Source of the DNA: Burkholderiales bacterium
GTDB taxonomy: Bacteria; Pseudomonadota; Gammaproteobacteria; Burkholderiales; Casimicrobiaceae
NCBI GenBank assembly: GCA_905339295.1
Contig: CAJPFI010000005.1
Coordinates: forward strand, 97,470 to 161,469
DNA length: 64,000 bases
Reading direction: 5' to 3'
Shown here: one piece after another, positions 29,219 through 38,766 of the stretch
How positions within the stretch are numbered: the stretch's first letter is position 1
Layout: the number at the start of each line of letters is the position of its first letter
Notes under the pieces: model-generated
The model's input: the letters and a program-made list of their open reading frames with translations, nothing else
What the model was told of the DNA's origin: nothing
Database searches by the model: none
Made by a program: the position numbers and the translations under genes

Positions 29219-30160
29219 ATGCCGGGGTTCCTCGCCCGCCGCCTGCTCGCGACGATCCCGGTCATGGCGATCGTCGCGGTGCTGGTGTTCTCGATGCTGC
29301 GCCTGACGCCGGGCGACCCGGCGTCGATCATCGCCGGCGCCGCGGCGACGTCCGCTGACATCGCCGGCATCCGCGACAAGCTCGGCCTCGACCGTCCGAT
29401 CGTCGAGCAGTTCGCGATCTGGATAGGCAACCTGCTGCGCGGCGATCTCGGCGAGTCGTTCTTCTTCAAGAAGACCGTGGCGTCGCTGGTCGCCGACCGC
29501 CTCGAGCCCACGCTCGCGCTGGCGACGCTGACGATGCTCTGGTCGATCGCGGTGGCGGTCCCGCTGGGCGTGGTCGCCGCGTACAGGCAAGGCACCTGGG
29601 TCGACCGCGTCGTGATGGGCTTCTCCGTGCTGGGTTTCTCGGTGCCGGTGTTCGTGATCGGCTACGTGCTGATCTACGTGTTCGCGATCGAGCTTTCGTG
29701 GCTGCCGGTGCAGGGTTACCAGGCGTTGCGCGAAGGCTTCTGGGGATTCCTGCAGCGGCTGATCCTGCCATCGCTCACGCTGTCGGTGATCTACATCGCG
29801 CTGATCGCCCGCATCACGCGGACCAGCGTGCTCGAGGTGCTCGGCGAGGACTACATCCGCACGGCGCGAGCGAAGGGATTGCCGCGCTCGACTGTGCTGA
29901 TGCGCCATGCGCTGCGTAACGCCGCGGTGCCGATCGTCACGGTGATCGGCATCGGCGCGGCACTGCTGATCGGCGGCGTCGTGGTGACCGAGAGCGTCTT
30001 CAGCATCCCGGGCCTGGGCCGCCTCACCGTCGACGCGGTGCTCGCCCGGGACTACCCGACCGTGCAGGCGGTGATCCTGCTGTTCTCGCTCGTCTACGTG
30101 CTGCTGAACCTGCTGGTCGACGTCCTCTACACGTTCCTCGACCCGCGCATCCGGTATTGA
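29219..30160 (+). CDS. ABC transporter permease (DppB-type)
   Basis: A 313-residue inner-membrane protein with six predicted helices, opening FLARRLLATIPVMAIVAVLV and including GLDRPIVEQFAIW, GDLGESFFF and the EAA loop EDYIRTARAKGLPRSTVLMRHALRN that contacts the ATPase. It is the first of two permeases of the peptide/nickel-type importer. Its TGA overlaps a possible TTG of the next gene, so the two are coupled. No obvious ribosome site precedes the ATG. Confidence 0.93.
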   Translation: MPGFLARRLLATIPVMAIVAVLVFSMLRLTPGDPASIIAGAAATSADIAGIRDKLGLDRPIVEQFAIWIGNLLRGDLGESFFFKKTVASLVADRLEPTLALATLTMLWSIAVAVPLGVVAAYRQGTWVDRVVMGFSVLGFSVPVFVIGYVLIYVFAIELSWLPVQGYQALREGFWGFLQRLILPSLTLSVIYIALIARITRTSVLEVLGEDYIRTARAKGLPRSTVLMRHALRNAAVPIVTVIGIGAALLIGGVVVTESVFSIPGLGRLTVDAVLARDYPTVQAVILLFSLVYVLLNLLVDVLYTFLDPRIRY

Positions 30161-30168
30161 CATCGAGC

Positions 30169-31110
30169 ATGGGGCCGGCAACGACACCGCCCGTTTCCCT
30201 GGCGGACGGTGAAACGCCGCGCGGGGGCGCCGTTTCCGACCTCATGCTCCGCCGCGTGCTGCGCACGCCCACGGTCGTCGCCGGCGTCGTCATCCTCTGC
30301 CTCGTCGCGCTCGTCGGGCTCGCCGCGCCGCTCCTGACGTCGCTCGACCCCGCGGCGATCAGCCCGGTGTCGCGCAACAAGACGCCCGGCGCGGTCGAGA
30401 CGGTGCGCGCGGACGACGGCACGAAGCACGAGGTCCGCCACTGGCTCGGCACCGACTCGCTCGGCCGCGACGTGTACGCGCGCGTCGTGTACGGCGCACG
30501 TGCCTCGCTCGCGGTCGGCGCGGTCGTCGCGGTCGCGAGCGTCGCGATCGGCCTCGTGATCGGCTTGCTGGCCGGCTACGTGCGCTGGCTCGACGGCATC
30601 GTGATGCGCTTCATGGACGGACTGATGGCGATCCCGGCGATCCTGCTCGCGATCGCCGTCGTCTCGCTGTCGTCGGCGGGGCTCGCCGCGGTCATCGTCG
30701 CGATCGTCGTGCCCGAGGTGCCGCGCGTCGTGCGCCTCGTGCGCGCGGTCGTGCTGTCGGTGCGCGAGGAGCCGTACGTCGAGGCCGCGATCGCGGCCGG
30801 CACGCGGACCGTGCCGCTGATCGTCCGCCACATCCTCCCCAACACCGTGCCGCCGCTCATCGTGCAGGCGACCTACATCGCGGCCTCGGCGATCCTGATC
30901 GAGGCGATCCTGTCGTTCCTCGGCGTCGGCATCCCGCCCGAGACGCCGACCTGGGGCAACATCATGGCGGAGGGGCGCACGTTGTTCCGCGTCTATCCGC
31001 ACACGATCCTGTACCCGGGCATCCTGCTCGCGCTGACGATCCTGTCGGTCAACCTGCTGGGCGACGGTTTGCGCGACACGCTGGATCCGAGGATGCGGAG
31101 GCGGATGTGA
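30169..31110 (+). CDS. ABC transporter permease (DppC-type)
   Basis: The second permease, 313 residues from the ATG at 30169. A TTG at 30157 overlapping the upstream stop is an alternative that adds four residues. Six membrane helices are predicted. The cytoplasmic loop reads EEPYVEAAIAAGTRTVPLIVRHILPN, the EAA motif. A long N-terminal periplasm-facing segment carries LGTDSLGRDVYARVVYGARAS, typical for DppC/OppC. It should pair with the preceding permease and the fused ATPase downstream. Confidence 0.92.
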   Translation: MGPATTPPVSLADGETPRGGAVSDLMLRRVLRTPTVVAGVVILCLVALVGLAAPLLTSLDPAAISPVSRNKTPGAVETVRADDGTKHEVRHWLGTDSLGRDVYARVVYGARASLAVGAVVAVASVAIGLVIGLLAGYVRWLDGIVMRFMDGLMAIPAILLAIAVVSLSSAGLAAVIVAIVVPEVPRVVRLVRAVVLSVREEPYVEAAIAAGTRTVPLIVRHILPNTVPPLIVQATYIAASAILIEAILSFLGVGIPPETPTWGNIMAEGRTLFRVYPHTILYPGILLALTILSVNLLGDGLRDTLDPRMRRRM

Positions 31111-31171
31111 TCCCCCGGAGCGCGCTTCGCGCGCCGCCTTCCCGGCGGGCATCGCGCGATCGGGAAATGCC

Positions 31172-32767
<1,596 letters not shown>

Positions 32768-32882
32768 ACGAGGCTTCCGACGGGCCCCGGCGACGCCGGA
32801 TCGGACGGCGCGAATGTCGCCACCGACCCCGCATTCGACGCGCGGGAGGCGGGCTCGACGTTGTCGACACGGAGATACGATC

Positions 32883-33851
32883 ATGGACGCGAAGTCGACG
32901 ACCGTGCGAGTGGCAGTGGTCCAGGCCGGCTCGGTGCCGTTCGACACCGGGGCGTGCATCGACAAGGCGGTGAAGCTGACCGCGGACGCGGCGGCGACCG
33001 GCGCGCGGGTCGTGCTGTTTCCCGAGGCGTTCGTCGCCGGCTATCCGAAGGGACTGAGCTACGGGCTCGTCGTCGGCGCGCGCGATCCGGTCGGCCGCGA
33101 GGAGTTCCGCCTCTACCTCGACGCCGCGATCGAGGTGCCCGGACCGCAGACGCTTCGGCTCGGCGATGCCGCGGCCGCCGCCGGGTGCTACCTCGTCATC
33201 GGCGTGATCGAGCGCGAGCTGGGCACGTGCTATTGCACGGTCCTGTTCTTCGGTCCCGACGGCGCGCTGCTGGGCAAGCATCGGAAGCTCATGCCGACGG
33301 CGCTCGAGCGGATGGTCTGGGGATTCGGCGACGGCTCGACGCTCACCGTCGTCGACAGCCCGTACGGGCGCATCGGCTCGGTCATCTGCTGGGAGAACTA
33401 CATGCCGATGCTGCGGATGGCGATGTACGCGAAGAACGTCGCGCTCTACTGCGCGCCCACGGCCGACGACCGCGACACCTGGCTGCCGTCGATGCGCCAC
33501 GTCGCCCTCGAGGGACGCTGCTTCGTGCTGAGTGCCTGCCAGTTCCTGCGCAGGCGCGACTTTCCGTCGAGCGTGCGCGTGTCGCTGGGCGATTCGCCCG
33601 ACGCGGTGCTGATGCGCGGCGGCAGCGCGATCGTCGGCCCGCTCGGCAACGTGCTCGCCGGCCCGGACTTCGATGGCGAGACGATCCTCACCGCCGACCT
33701 CGACCTTCGCGACATCGGGCGGGGCAAGTTCGACTTCGACGTCGCCGGGCACTACAGCCGGCCCGACGTGTTCACGCTGACGGTGAACGAGGCGCCGATG
33801 AAGGCGGTGGTCACGGGGCCGGACCCTGCTCGAAAACCGGGCAGCGCCTGA
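32883..33851 (+). CDS. Carbon-nitrogen hydrolase, nitrilase branch
   Basis: A 322-residue nitrilase-superfamily enzyme with Glu48 ([11 protein letters not shown]), Lys135 (HRKLMPT) and Cys169 (VICWENYMP), the E-K-C triad. HRKLMPT and the CWEN cysteine context are those of branch 1 nitrilases (nitrile to acid plus ammonia) rather than amidases. Chosen ATG at 32883 has a GGAGA site. It is the last gene of the amidase/ABC set; together they could import and deaminate a nitrile- or amide-bearing nutrient (inference). Its stop is three bases from the stop of the convergent receptor gene. Confidence 0.92.
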   Translation: MDAKSTTVRVAVVQAGSVPFDTGACIDKAVKLTADAAATGARVVLFPEAFVAGYPKGLSYGLVVGARDPVGREEFRLYLDAAIEVPGPQTLRLGDAAAAAGCYLVIGVIERELGTCYCTVLFFGPDGALLGKHRKLMPTALERMVWGFGDGSTLTVVDSPYGRIGSVICWENYMPMLRMAMYAKNVALYCAPTADDRDTWLPSMRHVALEGRCFVLSACQFLRRRDFPSSVRVSLGDSPDAVLMRGGSAIVGPLGNVLAGPDFDGETILTADLDLRDIGRGKFDFDVAGHYSRPDVFTLTVNEAPMKAVVTGPDPARKPGSA

Positions 33852-33853
33852 GC

Positions 33854-35665
33854 CTATTCGACGTCGTAGTACTCCCACCGATGCTGGAGGAACGGGTGGC
33901 GCTTGAAGCCCTTCAGGCGCGGCTGCGTGAGCCAGTTCGAGATGCGCGACGGCCCGACCTCCCAGACGCCGTACGCGCTCATCAGGTCCGTCATCTTCGC
34001 GTAGAGCGCGTTGCGCTCGGCGCCGTCGGGCAGGGCGCGCGATGCCTCGTAGAGCCTGTCGTACTCGGGCAGCCGCAGGCGCGCGTCGTTCATCATGCCG
34101 ATCTGCTTCGAGTAGAGCAGCGCGTAGCTCGAATCGGGGTCGGGGATCGTGTGGATCCAGCCCAGCCCCCACATCTGCAGCCTTCCGGCCTCGGCCATCC
34201 TGACGAGGTCCGGCCACTTCTGCTTGAGGAAGGTCATGCGGACGCCGATCGCGTCCATGCACTTCCTCCACAGCTCGTCCGTCGCGCGGTCGGTCGCGTT
34301 GGGTGTCGACGCCTTCTCGATGACGAGCGGCCGGCCGTCCGGCGTCTCGCGGTAGCCGTCGCCGTCGCGGTCCCTGTAGCCGAAGCGGTCGAGCAGCGCG
34401 CGCGCGCCGGCGGGATCGTGCTTCTGCAGCGGCGGGCGTTTCGGATCGAACCCTTCGGTCCACGGCGGCGAGATCTGCGTGCCCGGCACGGCCTGGCCGT
34501 TGCGCAGCACCCGGATCTCGGTGTCGCGGTCGTAGCCCAGGATCATTGCGCGGCGCAGCGCGATTCTTTCCTGCGAGTAGCCGCCGACGACCGGATCGTC
34601 GAGGTTGAAGTAGGTGAAGTTGAGCGCGGGCTCCAGCATCCGGTGCAGCTCGATGCCGCGTTTCGTGTACGCGGGCTTCAGGCCGTCGCCGTCGAGCACG
34701 TTCGTCGCGAGGTCGCCCGGCAGGTCGACCATGTCGATCTCGCCGCGCTCGAACGAGAGGAGGCGCGGCTGCGCTTCCTCGATGATCGAGATCTCGACGC
34801 GGGGCACCAGCGGCAGCTTGCGCCCGGCGAGCCCCTTCGCGATCGGCGCGTCGGCGGGATCGGACGGCGCCGGATAGCGCACGCCGCGCCAGTTCGGATT
34901 CGCCTCGAGCACGATCTTCTGCGAACGCCGCCACTCGGCCAGCCGGTAGGGGCCGCTGCCGACGGGATGCTCCATCGCTCGGTTCGAGGCGTCCTTGTGG
35001 CGCTCGATCACCTCGCGCGCGACCGGCGCGAACGTGACCGTGGTCAGCCAGTGGCGGAACCCGAAGTACGGCTGGTTGAACCGCACCCGTATCGTGTGGC
35101 GGTCGAGCGCGGCGAGCCCCTCGATCGGCGCGTCGTAGTCGAACGCGCCGCTCCTGCGCGCGGCGGCGATCGCCTCGTCGCCGCCGACGAGCCGGTTCTC
35201 GAAGACGTGCACGTAGTACGAGCGCACCTTCGGGTCGAGCAGGCGCTTCCAGCTGTAGACGAAGTCCTGCGCGACGAGTTCGCGCGGCCTGCCCCCGAAC
35301 GCGGGGTCGTCGGCGAAGCGCAACCCCTTTCTCAGGCGGATCGTGTAGGTCGTGAGATCGGCGGAGACCTCGGGCAGCGCCTCGGCGGCGGCGGGCACGA
35401 GCTTCGCGGGCCGCGCGAAATAGTCGTACGTGTAGAGCGGCTCGAAGATCGCCGCGGCGATCGTCGACGAGTAGCTGTCCGCGATCGCCTGGGGGTCGAA
35501 GCCGGTCTCGGCGACCGCGAACGCGACGCGGATCGCCTTCTGCGTCTGCGCGGCGGCCGGCGCCGCCGAACACCACGCCGTGCCGGCGAGCGCGCACAGG
35601 AGCATCCGCGCGCCCGGAACGAATACCTTCCGGAGGAACCTGGCGACGCCGGGAGCGGATGCCAT
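33854..35665 (-). CDS. Orphan family 5 solute-binding protein
   Basis: A 603-residue family 5 receptor (SBP_bac_5), longer than the one at 27507 and only distantly similar. Signal peptide ends near APAAAQ-TQ; the mature part opens IRVAFAVAETGFDPQAIAD and includes GSGPYRLAEWRRSQKIVLEANP and RRAMILGYDRDTEIRVL. Its ending HRWEYYDVE is common in the group of ABC extracellular binding proteins that act with separate YejABEF-like permeases. Convergent with the nitrilase gene, three bases between stops. Start chosen at 35665; an alternative ATG at 35605 is possible. No permease is beside it. Confidence 0.9.
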   Translation of the reverse strand: MASAPGVARFLRKVFVPGARMLLCALAGTAWCSAAPAAAQTQKAIRVAFAVAETGFDPQAIADSYSSTIAAAIFEPLYTYDYFARPAKLVPAAAEALPEVSADLTTYTIRLRKGLRFADDPAFGGRPRELVAQDFVYSWKRLLDPKVRSYYVHVFENRLVGGDEAIAAARRSGAFDYDAPIEGLAALDRHTIRVRFNQPYFGFRHWLTTVTFAPVAREVIERHKDASNRAMEHPVGSGPYRLAEWRRSQKIVLEANPNWRGVRYPAPSDPADAPIAKGLAGRKLPLVPRVEISIIEEAQPRLLSFERGEIDMVDLPGDLATNVLDGDGLKPAYTKRGIELHRMLEPALNFTYFNLDDPVVGGYSQERIALRRAMILGYDRDTEIRVLRNGQAVPGTQISPPWTEGFDPKRPPLQKHDPAGARALLDRFGYRDRDGDGYRETPDGRPLVIEKASTPNATDRATDELWRKCMDAIGVRMTFLKQKWPDLVRMAEAGRLQMWGLGWIHTIPDPDSSYALLYSKQIGMMNDARLRLPEYDRLYEASRALPDGAERNALYAKMTDLMSAYGVWEVGPSRISNWLTQPRLKGFKRHPFLQHRWEYYDVE

Positions 35666-35918
35666 GGCTGACTTATACTGGCGCGGATCGTCCTTCGGCA
35701 ACATCCCGGCGTCCCGGGTTCCCTCCGTGCTGTCGCTCATCCTTTACCTGTTCGCGATCGTCGCCTGCGGCGGGTTCGGCGCGCTGGTCGGGTGGGCCGT
35801 CGCCGGCGGGATCGGCCTCGAGGGCACGCCGATGGCGCTCGTCGCGGCGCTCGTCGCGATGCTGGTGGCGGCGATCGCATGGGTCGCCGGCGCCGCGCTC
35901 CTTTCGCGCCGGCGTTGA
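35664..35918 (+). CDS. Small two-helix membrane protein
   Basis: An 84-residue protein with two hydrophobic helices (VLSLILYLFAIVACGGFGAL and ALVAALVAMLVAAIAWVAGA) separated by a glycine-rich turn, ending in SRRR. GGGAG lies eight bases before the ATG. It starts on top of the divergent receptor gene's start codon, so one of the two starts may be wrong. I do not recognise a family. Composition and codon use match the neighbours. Confidence 0.6.
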   Translation: MADLYWRGSSFGNIPASRVPSVLSLILYLFAIVACGGFGALVGWAVAGGIGLEGTPMALVAALVAMLVAAIAWVAGAALLSRRR

Positions 35919-35970
35919 ACGTGGCAGCATCGGGTCGCCTGCAACGACGCGACCAACTCGGGCGACACCC

Positions 35971-36792
35971 ATGCCGGAACCAAATCCCGACCCGACACTC
36001 GTCGACCGGCTGCTGGCCGCCGCCGACGGCGGCCCGGCGCTCGCGCCGATCACCGACACGGACCCGCACTTCGGCGTCGAGCGAGCCTACGAGACGCTCG
36101 CCGCGCTGCACGCGCGGCGGATCGCGCAGGGCTGGCGTCCGGTCGGCCGCAAGATCGGCTTCACCAACCGCACGATCTGGCCGCGCTACGGCGTGTTCCG
36201 CCCGATGTGGTCGCACGTGTGGGATCGCACGGTCCTGGACGCAGGCGATGGTCGCGCCACCGTGGACGTCGCCGGGATGCACGAGCCGCGCATCGAGCCC
36301 GAGGTGGTGTTCGGCCTCGCGGCGCCGCCGCCCGCGACCGGCGGCGCGCGCGAGGTGCTCGACGCGGTCGGCTGGATCGCGGCGGGCTTCGAGATCGTGC
36401 ATTCGATCTTCCCCGGCTGGAAGTTCCGCGCGCCGGACTGCACGGCCGCGTTCGGGCTGCACGGAAAGCTCGTCGTCGGACCGCGCCTCGCGATCGGCGA
36501 CGACGAGCGCGACGCGCTCGCGGCGCTGCTGCCGACGTTCGTCGTGACGCTGCGCAACCAGGGCAGGACGGTCGACTCGGGCGTGGGCGCGAACGTGCTC
36601 GACAGCCCCGCCAATGCGCTGGTCCACCTGCGCGACGTGCTCGCGGCGCAGCCGAGGTTCGCCGCACTGGCGGCCGGCGAGGTCGTGACGACCGGCACGA
36701 TCACCGACGCCTGGCCGGTCGCGAGCGGAGACGTGTGGACGAGCGACTACGGGAAGCTGCCGGTGCGCGGACTCGAGCTGGCGATCGCGTGA
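35971..36792 (+). CDS. 2-keto-4-pentenoate hydratase/FAH-family protein
   Basis: A 273-residue hydratase of the MhpD/FAH-like fold. Landmarks are RPVGRKIGFTNRTIWPRYGV, EPRIEPEVVFGLA with metal-binding glutamates, and GVGANVLDSPANALVHL. The family hydrates 2-keto-4-pentenoate in aromatic meta-cleavage or related decarboxylation. No meta-cleavage genes are beside it, so the pathway is open. It overlaps the next small gene by four bases (GTGA). Confidence 0.88.
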   Translation: MPEPNPDPTLVDRLLAAADGGPALAPITDTDPHFGVERAYETLAALHARRIAQGWRPVGRKIGFTNRTIWPRYGVFRPMWSHVWDRTVLDAGDGRATVDVAGMHEPRIEPEVVFGLAAPPPATGGAREVLDAVGWIAAGFEIVHSIFPGWKFRAPDCTAAFGLHGKLVVGPRLAIGDDERDALAALLPTFVVTLRNQGRTVDSGVGANVLDSPANALVHLRDVLAAQPRFAALAAGEVVTTGTITDAWPVASGDVWTSDYGKLPVRGLELAIA

Positions 36793-37019
36793 CGGCCGAC
36801 TTTTCGTTCCATGCGCGCGCGAACGGCGACGTCGCGATCCGGCGCGGCGCGCGCATCGTGACGGTGCTGCGAGGTCGCCGCGCAAGCGAATTCCTCGCCC
36901 GCATGCTCGCTGTCTCGCCCGGGGAGCGGCAGCTCGCGATGGCGCGCGTCACAGGCAATTACCGTCGCGGCAACGAGCGGGCGGCGGTCGACCATCCGAG
37001 AAACACGGGTCCCGGATGA
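36789..37019 (+). CDS. Conserved small protein, coupled to the hydratase gene
   Basis: A 76-residue ORF whose GTG overlaps the hydratase TGA. The core GDVAIRRGARIVTVLRGRRA and the end MARVTGNYRRGNER resemble a small proteobacterial family of unknown function that I recall as ending in ATGNYKRGNER. Soluble and basic. Its function is not known. Coupling to the upstream gene and the recognisable C-terminal motif support it as a real gene. Confidence 0.68.
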   Translation: MTADFSFHARANGDVAIRRGARIVTVLRGRRASEFLARMLAVSPGERQLAMARVTGNYRRGNERAAVDHPRNTGPG

Positions 37020-37122
37020 CGCGCCGGTGCCGGCGCGGAGGTCCCGCTGCACGCGTCGCGGCTTGATTCCGGGTCCGGGCGACCCCATCCTACGATCCTC
37101 CGCAGCAACGGTCCCATTCCCC

Positions 37123-37998
37123 ATGTCCGGGCATGCCATCGACGTCGGTGCCGGCAACTTCGACGAGGTCGTGATCCGCGGGTCGCGCGAGCGGCCCGTG
37201 CTGGTCGACTTCTGGGCGCCGTGGTGCGGCCCCTGCCGGATGCTCACGCCGATCCTCGACAAGCTGGCCGCCGAGATGGGCGGCCGGTTCACGCTCGCGA
37301 AGCTCAACACCGACGACGAGCAGGAGCTCGCGGCGCGCCACGACATCCGCGGCATCCCGAACGTCAAGGCGTTCGTCGACGGCCGCGTCGTCGACGAGTT
37401 CACCGGCGTGCTGCCCGAGGCGGGCGTGCGCGCGTTCCTCGAGCGCGCGATCCCGTCGCCCGCGGCGAAGGCGGTCGCCGAGGCGAGATCGCGCCTCGCG
37501 GCGAAGGACGCGGTCGGCGCGCTCGCGAAGCTCGACGAGGTGCACGCGCTCGATCCCGACGGCGAGGACGCGTTGCTGACGCGCGCCGAAGCGCTGGTCG
37601 CGCTGGGCCGCGGCGCCGACGCCGGGTACGTGCTCGACGCGCTCGAGGCGCCTGCGCGCGTGCGCGCCAGGCCGGTGCGCGACGAGCGCAGGCTCGCCAC
37701 GTTGCGCGCGCTCTCGGCGCTCGCGGCGGGCGGCCGCGGGAACCTCGACGCGCTCGCCCGCCGCGCCGCGGCGGAGCCGCCCGATTTCGCGGTGCGCTGC
37801 GAGTACGCGAACGCGCTCGCCGCCGACGGCGGTCACGAGCGGGCGCTCGAGCTGCTGCTGTCGGTGGTCGATGGCGACCGCGGACGCGACGGCGACGCCG
37901 CGAAGAAGGCGATGCTGACGATCTTCGACGCGCTCGGCCCCGACAGCGACCTCGCGCGCCGCTACCGGCGTGCGCTCGCCGCCATCGTCAACCGCTGA
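37123..37998 (+). CDS. Thioredoxin-fold co-chaperone (YbbN/CnoX-like)
   Basis: A 291-residue protein: an N-terminal thioredoxin domain with active site WCGPC (Cys35, Cys38), GIPNVKAFVDGRVVDEF as the cis-Pro region, then a TPR-like helical half (about 120-290) ending AKKAMLTIFDALGPDSDLARRYRR. Family members act in the cytoplasm in protein folding and redox. The intact CxxC means it may have oxidoreductase activity, unlike E. coli YbbN. Start at 37123; the frame is open to 37027. Its 3' end overlaps the convergent sortase gene by 37 bp. Confidence 0.93.
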   Translation: MSGHAIDVGAGNFDEVVIRGSRERPVLVDFWAPWCGPCRMLTPILDKLAAEMGGRFTLAKLNTDDEQELAARHDIRGIPNVKAFVDGRVVDEFTGVLPEAGVRAFLERAIPSPAAKAVAEARSRLAAKDAVGALAKLDEVHALDPDGEDALLTRAEALVALGRGADAGYVLDALEAPARVRARPVRDERRLATLRALSALAAGGRGNLDALARRAAAEPPDFAVRCEYANALAADGGHERALELLLSVVDGDRGRDGDAAKKAMLTIFDALGPDSDLARRYRRALAAIVNR

Positions 37999-38555
37999 GG
38001 GCTGCCGCCGTCCGCCTCGGCGACGACGACGTAGCGCAGCGGTCCGCCCGGCGCGATCGCGCCGAACGGCCAGCAGGTGACCAGCGTCAGCGTCGGCAGG
38101 TCGGTGTCGCGCGGAATCGCGAGCCTCGACGCGTCGGCGACGCGCATGGCAACGATCCGGTAGGCGACACGAACGCCGTCGAGGCGCTCGACGACCAGCG
38201 GATCGCCGATCGACGCGTTCGCCAGAAAACGGAAGTGCGTGTCGCGGTGCGCGCTGACCACCGCGTTGCCTCGCTCGCCGGGACGCGCGGTGCCGTCGAG
38301 CAGCCCCGGGCCCCACGCGAGCGTGCGTCCGCTCGCCCCGGAGAGCACGAGCATCTCGGCATCCTGGGCGGGGGCGCGAAGCTTCGCGACGGGTCGCGTG
38401 TCGGCCCACGGCCACGGTGCGGGCGCGGCGCCCATCGACTGCGCGCGCCTCCAGGCGATCTCGAGGGCGGCCTGGCCTACGTGCGCCTTCGCGAGGATCG
38501 CGGTTGCCGCCACGATCGTCGCGACCGCCGCGGCCGCGAGGAGCCGCGGCAGCAC
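37962..38555 (-). CDS. Class GN (marine proteobacterial) sortase
   Basis: A 197-residue membrane-anchored transpeptidase. After an N-terminal helix (LLAAAAVATIVAATAIL), the catalytic triad is His103 (VSAHRDTHF), Cys161 (LVTCWPF) and Arg174 (LRYVVVAE). Class GN sortases are restricted to Gram-negatives and each has one dedicated substrate; the substrate gene lies just upstream. PWPWADTRPVAKL is characteristic of this class. The start is unsure: the frame is open to an ATG at 38705, but the GTG at 38555 gives the expected length, and the upstream part is repeat-derived. Confidence 0.92.
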   Translation of the reverse strand: MLPRLLAAAAVATIVAATAILAKAHVGQAALEIAWRRAQSMGAAPAPWPWADTRPVAKLRAPAQDAEMLVLSGASGRTLAWGPGLLDGTARPGERGNAVVSAHRDTHFRFLANASIGDPLVVERLDGVRVAYRIVAMRVADASRLAIPRDTDLPTLTLVTCWPFGAIAPGGPLRYVVVAEADGGSPQRLTMAASARR

Positions 38556-38690
38556 GGCGCGCGCTCGCGATTCGCCCCTGATCGGGGAAGACTCGGCCGG
38601 CGGGGAGGCTGGCACCTCGGCCGGCGCGAGCCGGCGATCGTGTCCAACCCCCGGGGTCCGGCCGAAAGGTCCTCCCCGATCGGGGGCTAT

Positions 38691-38766
38691 GGGGTCAGAC
38701 CCCATTTCCGGAATCCACCCGTTCGCCGCTGACGAGTTGCCAACTCCGAAAATGGGGTCTGGCCCC
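38691..38766. repeat. Inverted pair of GGGGTCAGACCCC-type elements at the end of the sortase substrate gene
   Basis: GGGGTCAGACCCCATTTCCGGA (start 38691) and its inverted relative ending TCCGAAAATGGGGTCTGGCCCC (end 38766) flank about 30 bp. Each half is itself palindromic. The pair straddles the last codons and stop of the VIT-VWA gene, adding about 20 residues after the normal sorting tail. Confidence 0.75.

Noticed and set aside
32814..32882. Upstream start for the nitrilase at 32814
   Set aside because: Adds an arginine-rich leader with no homology; the ATG at 32883 has a ribosome site and the family's usual beginning.
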